Notes under the pieces: generated by a model
What the model was told of the DNA's origin: nothing
What the model saw: only the letters and a program-made list of their open reading frames with translations
Databases searched by the model: none
Source of the DNA: Rhododendron vialii
Taxonomy: Eukaryota; Streptophyta; Magnoliopsida; Ericales; Ericaceae
DNA: 64,000 nucleotides
Assembly: GCF_030253575.1 (NCBI RefSeq)
Contig: NC_080559.1
Span: 34,281,501 to 34,345,500, forward strand
Direction: 5' to 3'
Shown here: positions 34,663 through 46,719 of the stretch, piece after piece
Layout of the letters: every line of letters begins with the position of its first letter
How positions within the stretch are numbered: the stretch's first letter is position 1
Translations under genes and position numbers: made by a program

Positions 34663-37600
34663 TCATTCCAGCCCTCTTGAAGCTTCAATCTGCGAGAGAA
34701 GACCTACACATAACGGGCAAGGCGGGTCCCGTTTCTCTTCATGGCTCGTTCTCTGTTCCAAACAGTCAGCATGATAAACATGCCCACAAACCAAAACAGC
34801 AACAACTGAGACATCTCCAGAAGAGATACCATCGTCGATGATAAAAGGCTTCCTTTTCAACAACCTCTGGCATATTCCACATTCCATCTTCACCGCAGTA
34901 GATACAGTGTTCGCTCCAGGGAAACCGGACCTAATTCTTTCTGGTTTGTAGAATGCTTTATTATCCTTGTTTTCTGAAAAATAAATCAGAAGAAAGGCAA
35001 GCTTTTCATTAGAATGCATGTGATGACAGTGCCTTGTACCTTGGCTGCTTTCATTGTTTATTACTTTGTAAAGTAGATCAAGGGAGTAGTAGGAGTAAAT
35101 TTTAATTGTGAAAAAAGAGGCCTGTGGTAATCTATGTAGCACCAACACAGACACGCTTCAAGAAACCAACACGAGTACACGACACCAAGACTCAAGACAT
35201 GTAAGTTCTAAAATTGGAGGACACAATACACGTTAGGGGACACGTTTTTTTAATGCATGTATACTGAAGTACAAATAATAAATAACAAATAAGGCTCTAA
35301 TTGTAAAATATGTAACACCGTATATACCTTCGATCATATTTATCATTGCGTCATTCACAAAAATATTTCAGCAAAAACCATTTCATCATTAATGATAATA
35401 CCCTCTTCACATATGAGAAATGACTATAAACCACCTGGGTTTCAGTGTTCATTTCATTGACAGACCAATAACCATTTCAATTTGACCAAAAACATTATGA
35501 AATTAGCCAAAAGTGGTCTGTTTTGACTTTTGACAAAGTCACCCCTTTTGATAGTACAAAAGATAATAAAAAGCTTTCAATCTCAAATTTTGACCTAAAA
35601 GTACTAAAAAATTTCCGTCTTAACCAAAACGGTTCTTTCAATGAGTAAAAAATAAATGGTTGTTAATAATTTTTATCCTTTTTTATCAAAACAGCTCCTT
35701 TCAAAGGCTAAATAACAGTCATTTTGATTCAAAATATGTGACAGTTGATACTTTTTTATTACTTGTCATTATTGGAAAGGTGAATTTGTTGATATAGGTA
35801 AATTTTTGCTGATTCCATCACGTGTTTGGTCGAGCATTGGTTGGTGGGGTGTCGTGAAATGAACATTTGAAACCACATGAGGTTTATACTCATTACTCAT
35901 ACGTAAAGGGGGTATCTATCACTAAGAAAAACCTCTGGGGGTGTCATTGAAATTTACGAATCATTATTTCAATAAACCATCATCCTTCACAAAAAAATAA
36001 GACCTCCCTAAGTTTTAATGAGTCTACTATTTTGTTTAACAACCCCGGCTTTTTTTGCGAGAGTCTCAAGAGTGCCTGACTGCCTGGAGTATTTTTTAGT
36101 GTCCCCTAAGTTTCAAACGAAAATCGTTGAGAAAAAATACACTTTGGATTTGAGTGTCAGACATGCGTCCTGAGAGGGTCGGTATCCAACAAGTGTTAAG
36201 ACACAGGTACGTGACCTCCTATGAAGTGTCCGTGCTACATAGGTGGTAATCCATCAGAGAGGAGCACAGCTTCCATAAAATGCTTTGACAGAGGCCGTTA
36301 TCCACACGATGGCTATGAATTACTTATCATGAATGCATATCCGTAAAAATCCTCCTTCAAATTCGTAATACAAAGCCAAGTGGCAAAATGTGCCTCCATT
36401 AGTGTTACATGGATTCTTCAGTTACCTTAAACATGCCTACCAAATATGACAAGGGTAGATATTTGTCCAACACCGTAACACCCATACCAAGATTGAAAAC
36501 TTGAATCCTTCACGTTCATTCCCAAATAATAACAACAGCTTATATCCATGTATAATACAACATATTATACATTTGAATGTCATGACCTATCCACATATCT
36601 CTTGGATACAATGTTCTGTAGCAAACCTGAACAGTAAATTTGTTTCCTAGGTGAATGTCTAATGAAAAATGGCAGACACATAGCCAAGTGTCCACTGCAT
36701 TTTGATGGGTCCATCAACATAGTTTTTGTTGACTTAATCAACGCAAATACAGCTTACTTTCCACCATAATAGGGCATTAAATAATTGTTACTCATAAAAG
36801 AGAAGAAGAAGAAATCTACCTGTGTGATGTCCAAAATCTGAGTTGCGTTGACTACCAAATTTAAAAGGGAGTTTCTCATCGCATGGAGCACCCTTGCCGC
36901 GAGAAGATGATGCACCAGAATTGTTGGCCGAATTACGCCGAGAGTACTGACGGCCGTAAAAATGACGTGGGTGTCTCAACAATAATGAATGGTTAAGATT
37001 CTGATTCGGATGGTGGGTGTTTGGCAGCTTCCCAGAACTATCCATGATATCCATAATTGATGCAAGAGACCTTATGGTACTACTATCAACTGAATGAGAA
37101 GATTTCTGCAGCGAAAAGGGCAAAGAGATAAGATTTAAAAGCAAAACAATCGGACACAAATCGAAGATATAGAAATTTGCAACAAACATTCAACATTATT
37201 CTAGGTGAAATCACAAGACATAATATGATCTCCGTCATTGTAATAGGGAAATGGTGCAGAAACTAATTGGGAGGGCTAGAACATAGAATTAGCAGAAAAC
37301 TGAGGTAGAGAGCAGAAGGTATCTATTATGAGAACAAATTAGAGACAACATACCTCTTTTGATTGTGAATCCATTCTTGAGGAATATGGCATGATGTCTG
37401 CAATACTCGAAATGAGATCCAATAGTTAATCACAAATACAATTTTCCACCAGGAGATAAACCGAAGTGTTAGCACCAACCAAGAAAAGCAAATAAGACAA
37501 AAGGAAAGCGTGTATTTGGGGCTTGATTCTCCTACAAAGGTTAAAATGCTGTACAGAACTGGCAAAAGGTCTCAAAAAGCATACAGAAAGTGCCACAGAG

Positions 37601-38781
37601 AAACTTAAAAATCATCTTGTTAAACAGAAAGGCCAACAAAGGGTTTTAGAGAGCCTTTGGGAGGACAATCTGCTTTAAAGAAGGGAAAGGTCATAATCAC
37701 ATTAATTCTAATAAGAAGCAACTGAATGTTAGTTTCTCTTGGGAAGTCGGAAATCCAAAATCGGTAAGTTTCCAAAACTATCCTCACAAATATCTATAAG
37801 GAGCAACAGAGGAAATGACACCTTGAAATTCGATGTAAGTGCAATCCCCAAAAGGGACCAACATTAAGGAGGGGATGGAGTATTTGGGTGATAGGAAGAT
37901 TCAATGGGGTAAGTTTCTTCATGGAGTGAGATATGTGATGCGAACTCCTTTCACGGGACTTTAGCCGGGAGTAGAAGTTTCACTTTGTCATGGAAAATCA
38001 TATGGAAGGTGGCCTTTTTCGTGTAGACATTAGGAAAGATTCTCAAAATAGGAAATGCTGCCAAAATTACAGGGCATTTCAAGAGATTTCAACCCTCATG
38101 GAGGTAAAACATTTTGGGAAAACTGGTTAACCAAATTAAGTGTTTTTTTTTTTTGGATAACCAAGCGTCTGGGCCAGCTTACGCATAGCGAGGGCCCCAC
38201 TTAAAACCCCAATTAAGTTGCAAAATTAGCAATCCCATTGTTTCTTCCATAACCAAAATCTCTATTTCCCTTGTCCATAATCTAAGGCATGGCCTCTTAG
38301 AGAAATTGTCCAGCCGAATTCACATTAAATTCATCTTTCAGGCTTCAAAGAATAATACCCCACAATTCCATCGCCCAATTAACACGTGTCAATCAATAAA
38401 TCAGTGCTGATCATATTTACAAATTACGGAATTTCACCTTGAGGGTTCCTTCACAAACATCCCAACAGCCTCTTTTACATGCAAGTTGCAACAGACCATT
38501 TCACCAGCAATTAAAACAACAAATCAACGTAAATTTTCAATTCTTGCCGTAAAATGTGAAAATGTGCATATAAATTCTCCGTGAGCAGAACCCATCACCC
38601 AAACATAATGGTAATTCAATTTGAACATTATAACCACAAAGATGAATACAGTGAGAGAGAACCCCAAAGAAGACGGAAATTCTAAGAGAGAGAGAGAGAG
38701 AGAGAGAATTGAATGGGGGGAAATGATACCCGGAGGAGGAGGAGTCGTGTTCTGGTCAGACCTTCGCTTTCTCTTCCCCAT
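34663..38781 (-). CDS. Small RING-H2 zinc finger protein, probable E3 ubiquitin ligase
   Basis: Four exons (minus strand): 38730-38781, 37354-37397, 36820-37105, 34663-34973; 230 residues. The N-terminus MGKRKRRSDQNTTPPPP is basic and may carry a nuclear signal. The middle (about 32-127) is low complexity, rich in Ser, Asn, His and Arg, and probably disordered. The C-terminus has a RING-H2 finger: C159, C162 (MECGIC), a long first loop, then CGHVYHADC and CPLC. This class commonly acts in ubiquitin transfer; no target can be inferred. The long gap between the second and third metal ligands (VSVVAVLVCGH) is as in a group of plant RING proteins with SSGDVSVVAVL-type loops. Introns 1 and 3 (1.3 and 1.8 kb) carry repeats. 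Splice sites are GT..AG and frame is kept throughout. Confidence 0.82.
35394..35921. mobile_element. Foldback element inside intron 3 of the RING gene
   Basis: Left end GATAATACCCTCTTCACATATGAG and on through ACTATAAACCACCTGGGTTTC. The right end has the same blocks inverted (AACCACATGAGGTTTATACTC, ACTCATACGTAAAGGGGGTA). Arms are about 70 bp with some mismatches around a 400-bp AT-rich centre. No coding capacity. Confidence 0.65.
37991..38065 (+). mobile_element. LINE fragment (reverse-transcriptase zinc-finger region)
   Basis: Translated from 37991, it reads WKIIWKVAFFV, a stop, then TLGKILKIGNA. This is a shortened match to the W-K-x-I-W-K-..-P-x-K-V-x-F-F-x-W region of plant LINE proteins. 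It lies in intron 1 of the RING gene on the opposite strand and is non-functional. Confidence 0.5.
38142..38205 (+). repeat. Head fragment of SINE-like family 2
   Basis: After a T-run the sequence reads TTGGATAACCAAGCGTCTGG then GCCAGCTTACGC. It matches the beginning of the repeat at 25086 only in part. Truncated. Confidence 0.35.
38683..38707 (-). repeat. CT (plus-strand GA) tract at the exon 1 donor of the RING gene
   Basis: A run of about 11 GA units on the plus strand lies about 25 bp inside intron 1 of the RING gene. Confidence 0.85.
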
Positions 38782-39611
38782 TAAATACGTACGGATGTAT
38801 ATGCAACTGCAAATGGGTTATATTATCATAGGTTTTGCTACTTTTTCACAATTATCAACGGCCAGAAAGCCGCCAAATTCTAGGGTTTTGGTGTCTGTAG
38901 CGTCGCGGAGATGGAGCAGGAGGCAGCAGATGTACGGTGTGCAAAGATGGAGAGAGGAGAGAGAGTGGGTGCCAGCAGTTCTGTGTGTGTGAGAGAGGGG
39001 AGTGAGGAGGGGAGAGAGAAAAAGAGAGAAACCGTACGAAAGAAACGCCGGAGACCAACGTTTCAACTCCCGTCCACATCACCTCCGTTAACACGGGGAC
39101 ACGTGTTTATAGGAATTCCAAGATTTCTTGGTGCTTGGAAAATGCTAACATCAACCTCAAGGCCAAGAATAATATGTAAAAATGCATTGATATTCGCAAA
39201 AATAAATGTATTTATATCAAAAAAAATGTATGAGACATATATTAATATCCGAATTTCTTTGTCATTATCTACATGCTATTATTTTACGCTTGTTGGGCGG
39301 AGATTAGCAAATTCTTTGTTTCGGGATTGCAGTTTGCATGTTGTTGGGCTGAGACCTTTCGAAAGCCCAATGAGTTGCTTGCAAATGTGGGCCTCAAGGC
39401 CCAGTATATGAAACTGATTAGAGATTCTGGCAGGCCGACTGGGCTCTATTATAAGGTCTTGGGTTGTCTAATAAATAGTGCAAAGAGAAGGCCCAGTTAT
39501 TAATTAAGGCGTCCGGGAAAAAACGAAAATTTTCATTACTCTTGAGAATCATGGACCCCTGAAAAAAGAAAGAAAGAACTACTGTAAGAATCCAACCCCA
39601 ATTTTCCCGGT

Positions 39612-39770
39612 CAGGGGCGGACACAGTGGGGCGCAGGGCGTGGGCCACGCTACTACTAAACCTTACTGTAATTTTTTTCCTGTGATTTTTTTTTTTTTTT
39701 TTTTGCATTCTTAACGAAATACGGTGTTAAACTCCTTCAACACCGTATGAAATTACTACGTCTGCCACTG
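39612..39770. mobile_element. hAT-like MITE remnant
   Basis: Begins CAGGGGCGGACACAG and ends TACGTCTGCCACTG, an inverted match typical of hAT-family ends (CAG-G/T-GGC-GA). A 26-bp palindrome (ACGGTGTTAAACTCCTTCAACACCGT) lies near the right end. No 8-bp duplication is visible. Confidence 0.45.
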
Positions 39771-39986
39771 AAGTAAGTCGATAATAAAATTATTCCATTT
39801 TTTTTTTTGTCTCTCTATTTTTGTTCATTCCTTGTTCATCGATCGTCTCCTAATTTGTTCATGAATTCCCCGTTGTACAAGGTTGTTCAAATCCACGAAT
39901 GTTATAGCTAAGCCACTTTTTGACAAGTTTGGTTAGTATTAATTATAATTATCAAGGAAAAAAACCATGCTTATAAAAACGAAAGG

Positions 39987-40262
39987 AAGATTTGCAGGGA
40001 ACCACGCAAGGAAAAACGTGTTTAGTACTATTCTGGGTCCCACAAAAATCTAGAAAAATATTCATAAATTTTGAATATTATTTTATGAGCCCTATAAAAA
40101 ATCAGCTCCAATGGACATCCGTAAGTATTACTTTTTGAGCTGATTTTTTATAGAACTCCATAAAATAATATTCAAAAATTTATGAATATTTTTCTAAATT
40201 TTTGTGAAACCTGAAATGAACCCAAATGCGTTTTTTCTTATGTGATTCCCTGCTAATCTTCG
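39987..40262. mobile_element. Foldback MITE with GATTTGCAGGGAA ends
   Basis: Left GATTTGCAGGGAACCACGCA and right, inverted, GATTAGCAGGGAATCACATA. Similarity continues through AGAAAAATATTCATAAATTT and CTATAAAAAATCAGCTC to the centre. The same core occurs in the element at 9265-9700. Confidence 0.8.
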
Positions 40263-40509
40263 TTGCGATTAGAATTTCTGGCTTATAAAGCATAAAGCAA
40301 TATAAAACCGAATGTTAGTTGGAGAAACACCAAGAAAGACAACAGGAAAAAAGGCGTAAGCACAAATTCCACTGAATTAATGGGCATAAAAAGTTGATTT
40401 AAGAGAGTAAATTATTCCAAGTTTCCAGATGGAGTATATCCTTACATTATTTTGTCCTGAATAAGGAAGGGAATAAACCCCCAAAGAAAACTAATAAATG
40501 TTTGTTTTT

Positions 40510-40634
40510 CATAAGGTCGTAATCGAATTCCGCGGAGGTCAAACATTTCAAACATTTGGGTCATTGAAGGATTCACCCGATCGTTAACTTTAGAGTCCCA
40601 AAATTAGTCGAGCTGCACGCAAGCTGACCCGAAT
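40510..40634 (-). repeat. SINE-like repeat (family 2), inverted copy
   Basis: Read on the minus strand it gives GGGTCAGCTTGCGTGCAGC, CTCGACTAATTTTGG, AAAGTTAACGATCGGGTG, then GACCTCCGCGGAATTCGATT. This is the same order of blocks as at 25086-25340, without the internal duplication. Confidence 0.6.
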
Positions 40635-42896
40635 ATAAAAAAAAAATTAAGAAAAACCCCATTAGTCACAAATATTAATAAAGATTCCTCGCCAAGTGTT
40701 GATAGGAACCCTCAAACTATAAAATAATTAAGCACACAATCCTAGGATTTCTTAAAAAAATTGACGGGCCACATAATCAGGGGTGGAGTCATAATTCTTA
40801 TTATTTGGAAAAAAAAAAATGATAAACCTAAGCAAATCTGTGGGTTTTCTTACAGTAATTTTTAAAGTATTTGGGTCAAGGCTGTGTAATTAATTAATCA
40901 AAAACTACACCCGAATTAGAGAAATTTTGAGAAGGTGCCACGAACGTCGGAAGATTTGTTGATCAAGTTATTCATCTCCGTTGTTACTTGAAAAAGGGGA
41001 AAAAAGATTTATCACGCTAGCCTGTCGGCTTCCCCCAACTCTTATGAAATCGATATTGGTAGTTTGTTGTGCACGTACAACAACATCTTCGATCCATTTC
41101 TATTCTCTTCGATCCGCACGCCAATTCTATGTGGATAGTATTGTTTAATTTTCACATACTATTTCACGTGTTGTCGAGATCTATAGACTAGTCGAGACGA
41201 CACCATTTGATGAGGCACACAAAAGGCCCCGCATTCCGTGGAAAAAACACAGCAGTGTCGTACTATGTGGAAACTAAAACTGTTTTCCGGCAACCTCAAA
41301 AAGAGGTGAGATCTGGGAATGGTTGCTTGTGGGGAGGGTTTGGGCTTTAATTGCAGAACCCATATGATAGGGGATATTATTATATATTTAAAAGGAGGTC
41401 CCACGGTCCCACGGTAACCAACTAGAAGAGAAATGATAGGATCGTTCCAACCCCTCTTCAATATTCCCACCACCACTCGTTTAAATTCATTTTTTTTAAA
41501 TAAAGACAAAAATAAGTCAATAAGCGATATTTTTTTTGTCTTTATTCAAAAAAAATTAGGTTTCGATCGTAATTTTTTACCTTTTAGATTCCTTTCGTCG
41601 TGACGAAGCAATAATCTTCAAAAAATTGACGGAAAACTAATAAATGCGAAAAAAATTTAAATAAAAAAAGAGAGGTCAAATGGCTTATTAAGCCGAACAA
41701 CCCTGTAGTGTGTTATTCTACATCCTATATATATGTGGTTGTAGCCCAGCGATTCTCTTGTTCGAGCTTCTTTAGAGGTGTTTGGGGTTCAGGGCTATGG
41801 ACAGCTTTTAGATCCCCTATGAACTAACTAAACTAATTCCCCCGCTAACCTCCTATTGATGTATACATTATTAGGAAGAACAAAAAATTCCTTCAAGTGC
41901 ATGGACCTCCATAAAAACCTAGTTTCCTTGATCTCCCTTTTTTTTGGGTATGGCCCTCTGTAATCTTATAGTATTTCTTTTTTATTTATTCCCTTTTTTC
42001 CAAATTTTCCACTTTCCCCTTTATTCTCTCTTTAACTAGAAGCTGATCATCAAATCATGCACCATATGTAGCATGATAACAGAAAGAATTAATACATCCT
42101 TGAAAAAAAGTAGGGAGGATAAATGAGCCAAGTAAAGTATTGTTCCAAGTTTAGTTTTGAAAACTCAACGAGTTTATATAATACTCCTATGTTCTAATTT
42201 AGTCGACAATCTCGAAATATTTTTAATCGAACGAACGCGAGCTAAACAATGTTGAGTTGTTTGGATTTTTATACATCACAAGCTATATGAGCCGGAATAG
42301 CTTGTTCGAACTTGATAATTTATTTATGTAATAAACTATATTAATATATTTTTAATGAACGAACATGCACGAGCTCAAGTGTGTAGCTTTGTGTCGTGAA
42401 AGTTGAGATCTTTCAAATATAAAGACTTTATATCCTTTTATCTCTTAATTTTGCTTCAAAAAATGAAACAGCAACAAGGAGTCATTGAATATTAGCGGCA
42501 ACAAATACTTGTTTCATTTTCTTAATTGTGCTCCTGAAAAATAAATAAGACTGGATAGTGTATGCATGCAATACAACGATGATTTATTTGTAACGTTTAA
42601 CAGCGATATAAAAATAAAATTGTCTATATCTCACAATGTATGATATTTTTTATGATTTTAAAAATTTTGTTTAAAATAATTAATTGAGATTTATAAAATA
42701 AGATCCATATTGAATATATAAAATATTATAAATTAAGAGATATAAATAATTTTTTGAAATGTCCATAAAATGAAACAGGCAAAACAAAGTTGGACGGAGG
42801 GAGTATAATTTATTTGTAATGTTTAACAGTGATAAAAAAGAAGAAAAGAAAAAGGGGAAATGTTTTAATAGCTAATAGGTTAAATAGACGAGAGAT

Positions 42897-43074
42897 TTTA
42901 GGGACACATCAATTTGTCACATCACAATCACACCCATTTCACATACATACATCTCACATACATGTGGGTTCCTAGCAAGTCCCTAGCATTTATTGTGAAA
43001 TTTCCACACATGCATGTGAGAAAAGTGTGGTTGAGGTGTGACACATTGATGTGTCATTAGCATTTCCCTAAATG
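42897..43074. mobile_element. Foldback MITE of about 180 bp
   Basis: Left ATTTTAGGGACACATCAATTTG and right, inverted, ATTTAGGGAAATGCTAATGAC then ACACATCAATGTGTCACACC. Both arms carry CACATCA, CAACCACAC/ATCACACCC and TCACATRC blocks. Not coding. Confidence 0.6.
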
Positions 43075-43242
43075 GATACTCATAGTATTGGTGTAGTGTC
43101 GAAAGAGATGTGAGTAAATAAAATGAAAAATATGCACTTTCACTAATTTTTTTTAACTAAACACTGGTGTACTTGCTCTTATGCTCAAGACTAAACTATG
43201 TATCACATACATGCATGCCTCCTTATCAAGCAGGGTCAATCT

Positions 43243-43424
43243 ACTTTGTCTCGAAAATTTCTGTGCCTCTGTGTCGAGAGGGGTTTTGGTCGTTTAGTTG
43301 TGTATTTTTTTTATATTTTATATCCAATGGTTGGAAAACCATCAGTTGTGTATTTTTTTTATATTTTATATCCAATGGTTGAAAAACCCTCGGCACAGAA
43401 ACACTAAAATTTTCGGCACAGAAG
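43243..43424. mobile_element. Foldback MITE with an internal 48-bp duplication
   Basis: Outer arms: CTCGAAAATTTCTGTGCCTC then GTGTCGAGAGGGGTTTT; the right side, inverted, gives GCCGAAAATTTTAGTG then GTGCCGAGGGTTTTTC. Inside, a 48-bp unit starting AGTTGTGTATTTTTTTTATA occurs twice (43296 and 43344). Confidence 0.65.
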
Positions 43425-44175
43425 ATCTTGCCTCTTATCAAGCCATCCAACCACCGAAACATCTGTGGCCCATGCTCCATGCATCATTATATATGTTTAT
43501 CTTGATTTTTTTTCCCTTCAATTACCAAACCAATAATCTTATCCCCTATTTAATGCCCAGGCCACTCATACCATCTTTGACACAGCACGACCACGCACGT
43601 ATATGACACAGACCTACTTCTAAGATAATTTCTTTTCTTTTTTTTCTCGTGTCATTCTAAAATTAAAATATTACGGTCATTGTTTTAATGTATCAAACTA
43701 ATTACTGCTAAAATACGGGGTGTACTGCAGACAGTTAACACAAAATAAAAATCAAGTTGTGCCTCGCATTCCAATAAGTTATAGATATTGATTATAATAT
43801 GAGGGGCCGGATTTTGGAGTATTTCTTTAAAAATAAAATAACAACTAGAATGTTGGATTGGAGTTGCTAATAAATAAAAAGCAGTTTAAATTACTTTTTA
43901 AATAGAATAGATTATTTGGCAAAGTATCAATCAGAGATTTAAACGGGTACTGGGTTGTTAGCTTGATAATGGCTAAAAGTCTAAATGCTGGTACCAAACA
44001 ATTGAGCAAATAAAATAAAATTCATAAAAAAAAAGTCAAAAAAAGCTTTTTCACCATCCAATTATTGTTGTGATTTTGCAATCAGAACAACAGTGGGCCA
44101 TCCCTGGAAATGCGTAAAGGGGTGCGTAATGAAATTCCAATCCTATCCATTTACATTTATCCTAAAGCATCCGGC

Positions 44176-44509
44176 CAGTGAAAACCGAGTCGCACTATTG
44201 GTACCGACTGGGTCGGTACCGAAATTGTAGGGACGATCGCGTCGGACCATCTATAGCCACTGGACGGCCGATTCGAGTCGTTCAAAATTTTTTTTAAAAA
44301 AAAACAAGGGGGCCGATTCAGGAATCAATGGCATCCGAGGTTGTAAGGTACTTGATCCGAGCACCCTTTTTTTTGTGTATATACGTACTTTTAGAATTTT
44401 TGGGCGGTTCGGATCGGCCGTCCGGTGGCCGGAGACAGTCCGGTGCGGCCGTCCCTACGATTTCGGTACCGACCCCGTCGGTACCAATATCATTTTCGAT
44501 AAAACCATC
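44176..44509. mobile_element. GC-rich foldback element
   Basis: Left arm TTGGTACCGACTGGGTCGGT, ACCGAAATTGTAGGGACG, CTGGACGGCCGATTCGAG. The right arm carries the same blocks inverted (CGGATCGGCCGTCCGGTGGC, CGTCCCTACGATTTCGGTAC). Much more GC-rich than its surroundings. The loop includes short frames without known relatives. Confidence 0.7.
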
Positions 44510-45040
44510 CCTAAACAAAGGGCAATTCTATGGGCACAGGCCGTTTATGCACCGATGGAATACTGATCGTCGCACCGGGTTCACCTTTGAGTTTCACATA
44601 AATAATCTTATATCTAAACCGTTGATTAATAATTTTAAATATATTTTGGAACAACCCTGCAGTGAAAAGTGAAAAATCAAATAAATTAGTGGACCTTGTA
44701 TGCCGATATATGCACCATCGGTGCAATCCGTCGTTATCCATAGACGGGTTGAAAATACAACAAAGTAGAGCAAATAAACCAAAGTGTAGCAGTAAAAGCA
44801 AAAGACGATTCGGGAACGAAAATTTGCGTGTAAAATACGCTGGAGGAGTTATCCGATCATTTTGACATCTCAGCCACACGTCCCCCTTTCATAGACAAAT
44901 GACAAAACCATATCTTTCCTTTATCCATCTGTCTCTATTTTATTTCTGGTAGATTTGAATAATTTCTCCCTCTACCAGTCAATGAAACTGTAGATGGTGA
45001 TGAATTAATCATAGGGTATGTGCATTTTATATGAGTTTAT

Positions 45041-45340
45041 GGGAAAGACTACGATACACATTTTTTATTTGAGTGTGTATCATATGCACCTTTCAAAATG
45101 TTATGAATTATAGAGAAAATACTACGAATTGTATTGATAAAAAGTTACGAATCGTGTAAAGGTTATGAGATACACCAAAATGTTACGAATCATAATGAAA
45201 ATGTTACGAATCGTACCGCTGAAAAGTTATGAATTCTAGAACAAAAGTTACGAAAATACACTAAAATGTTATGAATAAATCATAAAATAGGTGTATATAG
45301 TACACCATTTTAAAAAAATGTGTATTGTAAACTTTCTCCG
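45041..45340. mobile_element. MITE with inverted ends and an internal GTTACGAATC array
   Basis: Left end GGGAAAGACTACGATACACA and TGTGTATCATATGCACC; right end, inverted, GAGAAAGTTTACAATACACA and GTGTACTATATACACC. Between them are about nine copies of a 20-25 bp unit built on AAAATGTTACGAATC (with GTTATGAAT and CTACGAATT variants). No coding capacity. Confidence 0.7.
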
Positions 45341-45474
45341 AGAGTTCTAACAAATCTTGTGTTTAGCGAAATATTTCTCCCTTTTCATTTTCTGTGATGG
45401 TTGTATATTTTTTCTCGCTACATGCATTATGCTCCACGAAGAGTTTTGGTATTAAGAAAAGGCAACCCGGGTCG

Positions 45475-45705
45475 TGATTGATTGTCTATTTTCGTTTTTC
45501 GTGCCGTTTTTTTAATACTTATGTCTCCCAATCTACAATATTTTTCATAATTTTGAAAATTTTGTATTATAGATCTAATTGAGAACGATCAAACAAAATC
45601 CATATTACATATTTTTGGAGATTCATATTAGAAGATATAAACGTTGAAAGAACGGCACGAAAAACTAAAATGGACAACCAAAATGAGACGGAAGGAATAT
45701 GTCAT
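45475..45705. mobile_element. Stowaway-like MITE
   Basis: Left GATTGTCTATTTTCG then TTTTTCGTGCCG; right, inverted, GGTTGTCCATTTTAG then TTTTTCGTGCCG. The right end is followed by a GAGACGGAAGGAATA remnant of a CTCCGTC-type terminus. Confidence 0.6.
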
Positions 45706-46646
45706 ATTCTTTACTAGCTACTCCTACAACACTTGTATATTTTTGTTTGTGGGGTGTTTTTAGTAGGAGTGTGAAAGAAATTAAGAAAGTTTTCTAAGAA
45801 GTAAGGTAAAATTATTTGTATTGAGAACCAAAATTTTGTTCTATTTACATTTCTAGAGACAATTCCCTACATTTTTAGTCATAGCATATAAAAAAAGAAA
45901 AGAAACATTCCTGTCTTGGCATTTAAATTAAACTATATATAAAAAAATAAAACTTTAGGAAGTGCTGCAATGGTATTTTTCATATATACTCAATAAAAAA
46001 TAACAAAATTTAAAGAGTGCCGTCCCCGGGATACTGAGGTCCCGTCACGCTAAATTTTTTATTTTTTAAGTACTTATTTCTCGCTTTACGTTACCGATCA
46101 TTTTTTCATAATACTTAGGCTCCGTTCTATTAAGGTTCTTAGGCACAAATCATTTTTTGAGCGGAACAGGACCCGAGACGATAAAATTTGATAAAAATAC
46201 AAAGATATGTGCAAAAAATACTCATTATCTTTATGAAATTTCAGACACGATGCAAACAAAATCTTATCTCATCCCGCACCGTTGGCTAAAACTTTCTCTG
46301 GACCTCTCATTTTTCCCTATAAAATATGCCAAACAGACGTTTTAATTGGCTGTCCGTTTTAATTACTCCATCGAAATAGAAATTCCAGTTTTCCAATGAA
46401 AAACATAACCTGAGCTGTCTCTGTTTTTCCCCTTAATTTTGTTTTGTCCCTGTACTAGCCTCTTTATTTTTTTTCCTTTTTTTTGGAATAACCAATAAAC
46501 AATTTTTCCACCACGCCCTGCTGTCTCTCCTCATTCAATATTCCATTTTATCCTCTCTCTCTCTCTCTCCACATAGGATTTTCGATATATAATATTCGTT
46601 CATATCTCCCCAACGCCGAAACCTCACAGCCGCGAATAGAGATTAG

Positions 46647-46677
46647 ATTAGAGAGAGAGAGAGAGAGAGAGAGAGAG
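46647..46677 (+). repeat. GA microsatellite in the 5' leader of AVP1
   Basis: About 15 GA units end some 43 bp before the start codon. A CT tract at about 46555-46570 and a TATATAAT-like sequence at about 46582-46592 lie just upstream and may mark the core promoter. Confidence 0.9.
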
Positions 46678-46719
46678 GTGGTTGTTAAAACCGTTTGTAT
46701 TCCGGCGAGGGAAGAAGCA

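Larger units (their letters stand above)
38782..46719. other. Large intergenic region made mostly of MITEs
   Basis: An 8-kb region between the divergent RING (-) and AVP1 (+) genes. No intact gene was seen. It contains a hAT-like MITE (39612-39770), a foldback (39987-40262), an inverted SINE-like repeat (40510-40634), a Stowaway end (about 42785-42806), further foldbacks (42897-43074, 43243-43424, 44176-44509, 45041-45340, 45475-45705) and a GGCTCCGTT MITE (about 46040-46140). The stretch 41000-42500 holds no recognised feature beyond repeat remnants. Confidence 0.55.

Noticed and set aside
41159-41509. Minus-strand frame of 116 codons as a gene
   Set aside because: No recognisable domain, low-complexity and repeat-like surroundings, and no neighbouring exons in frame.
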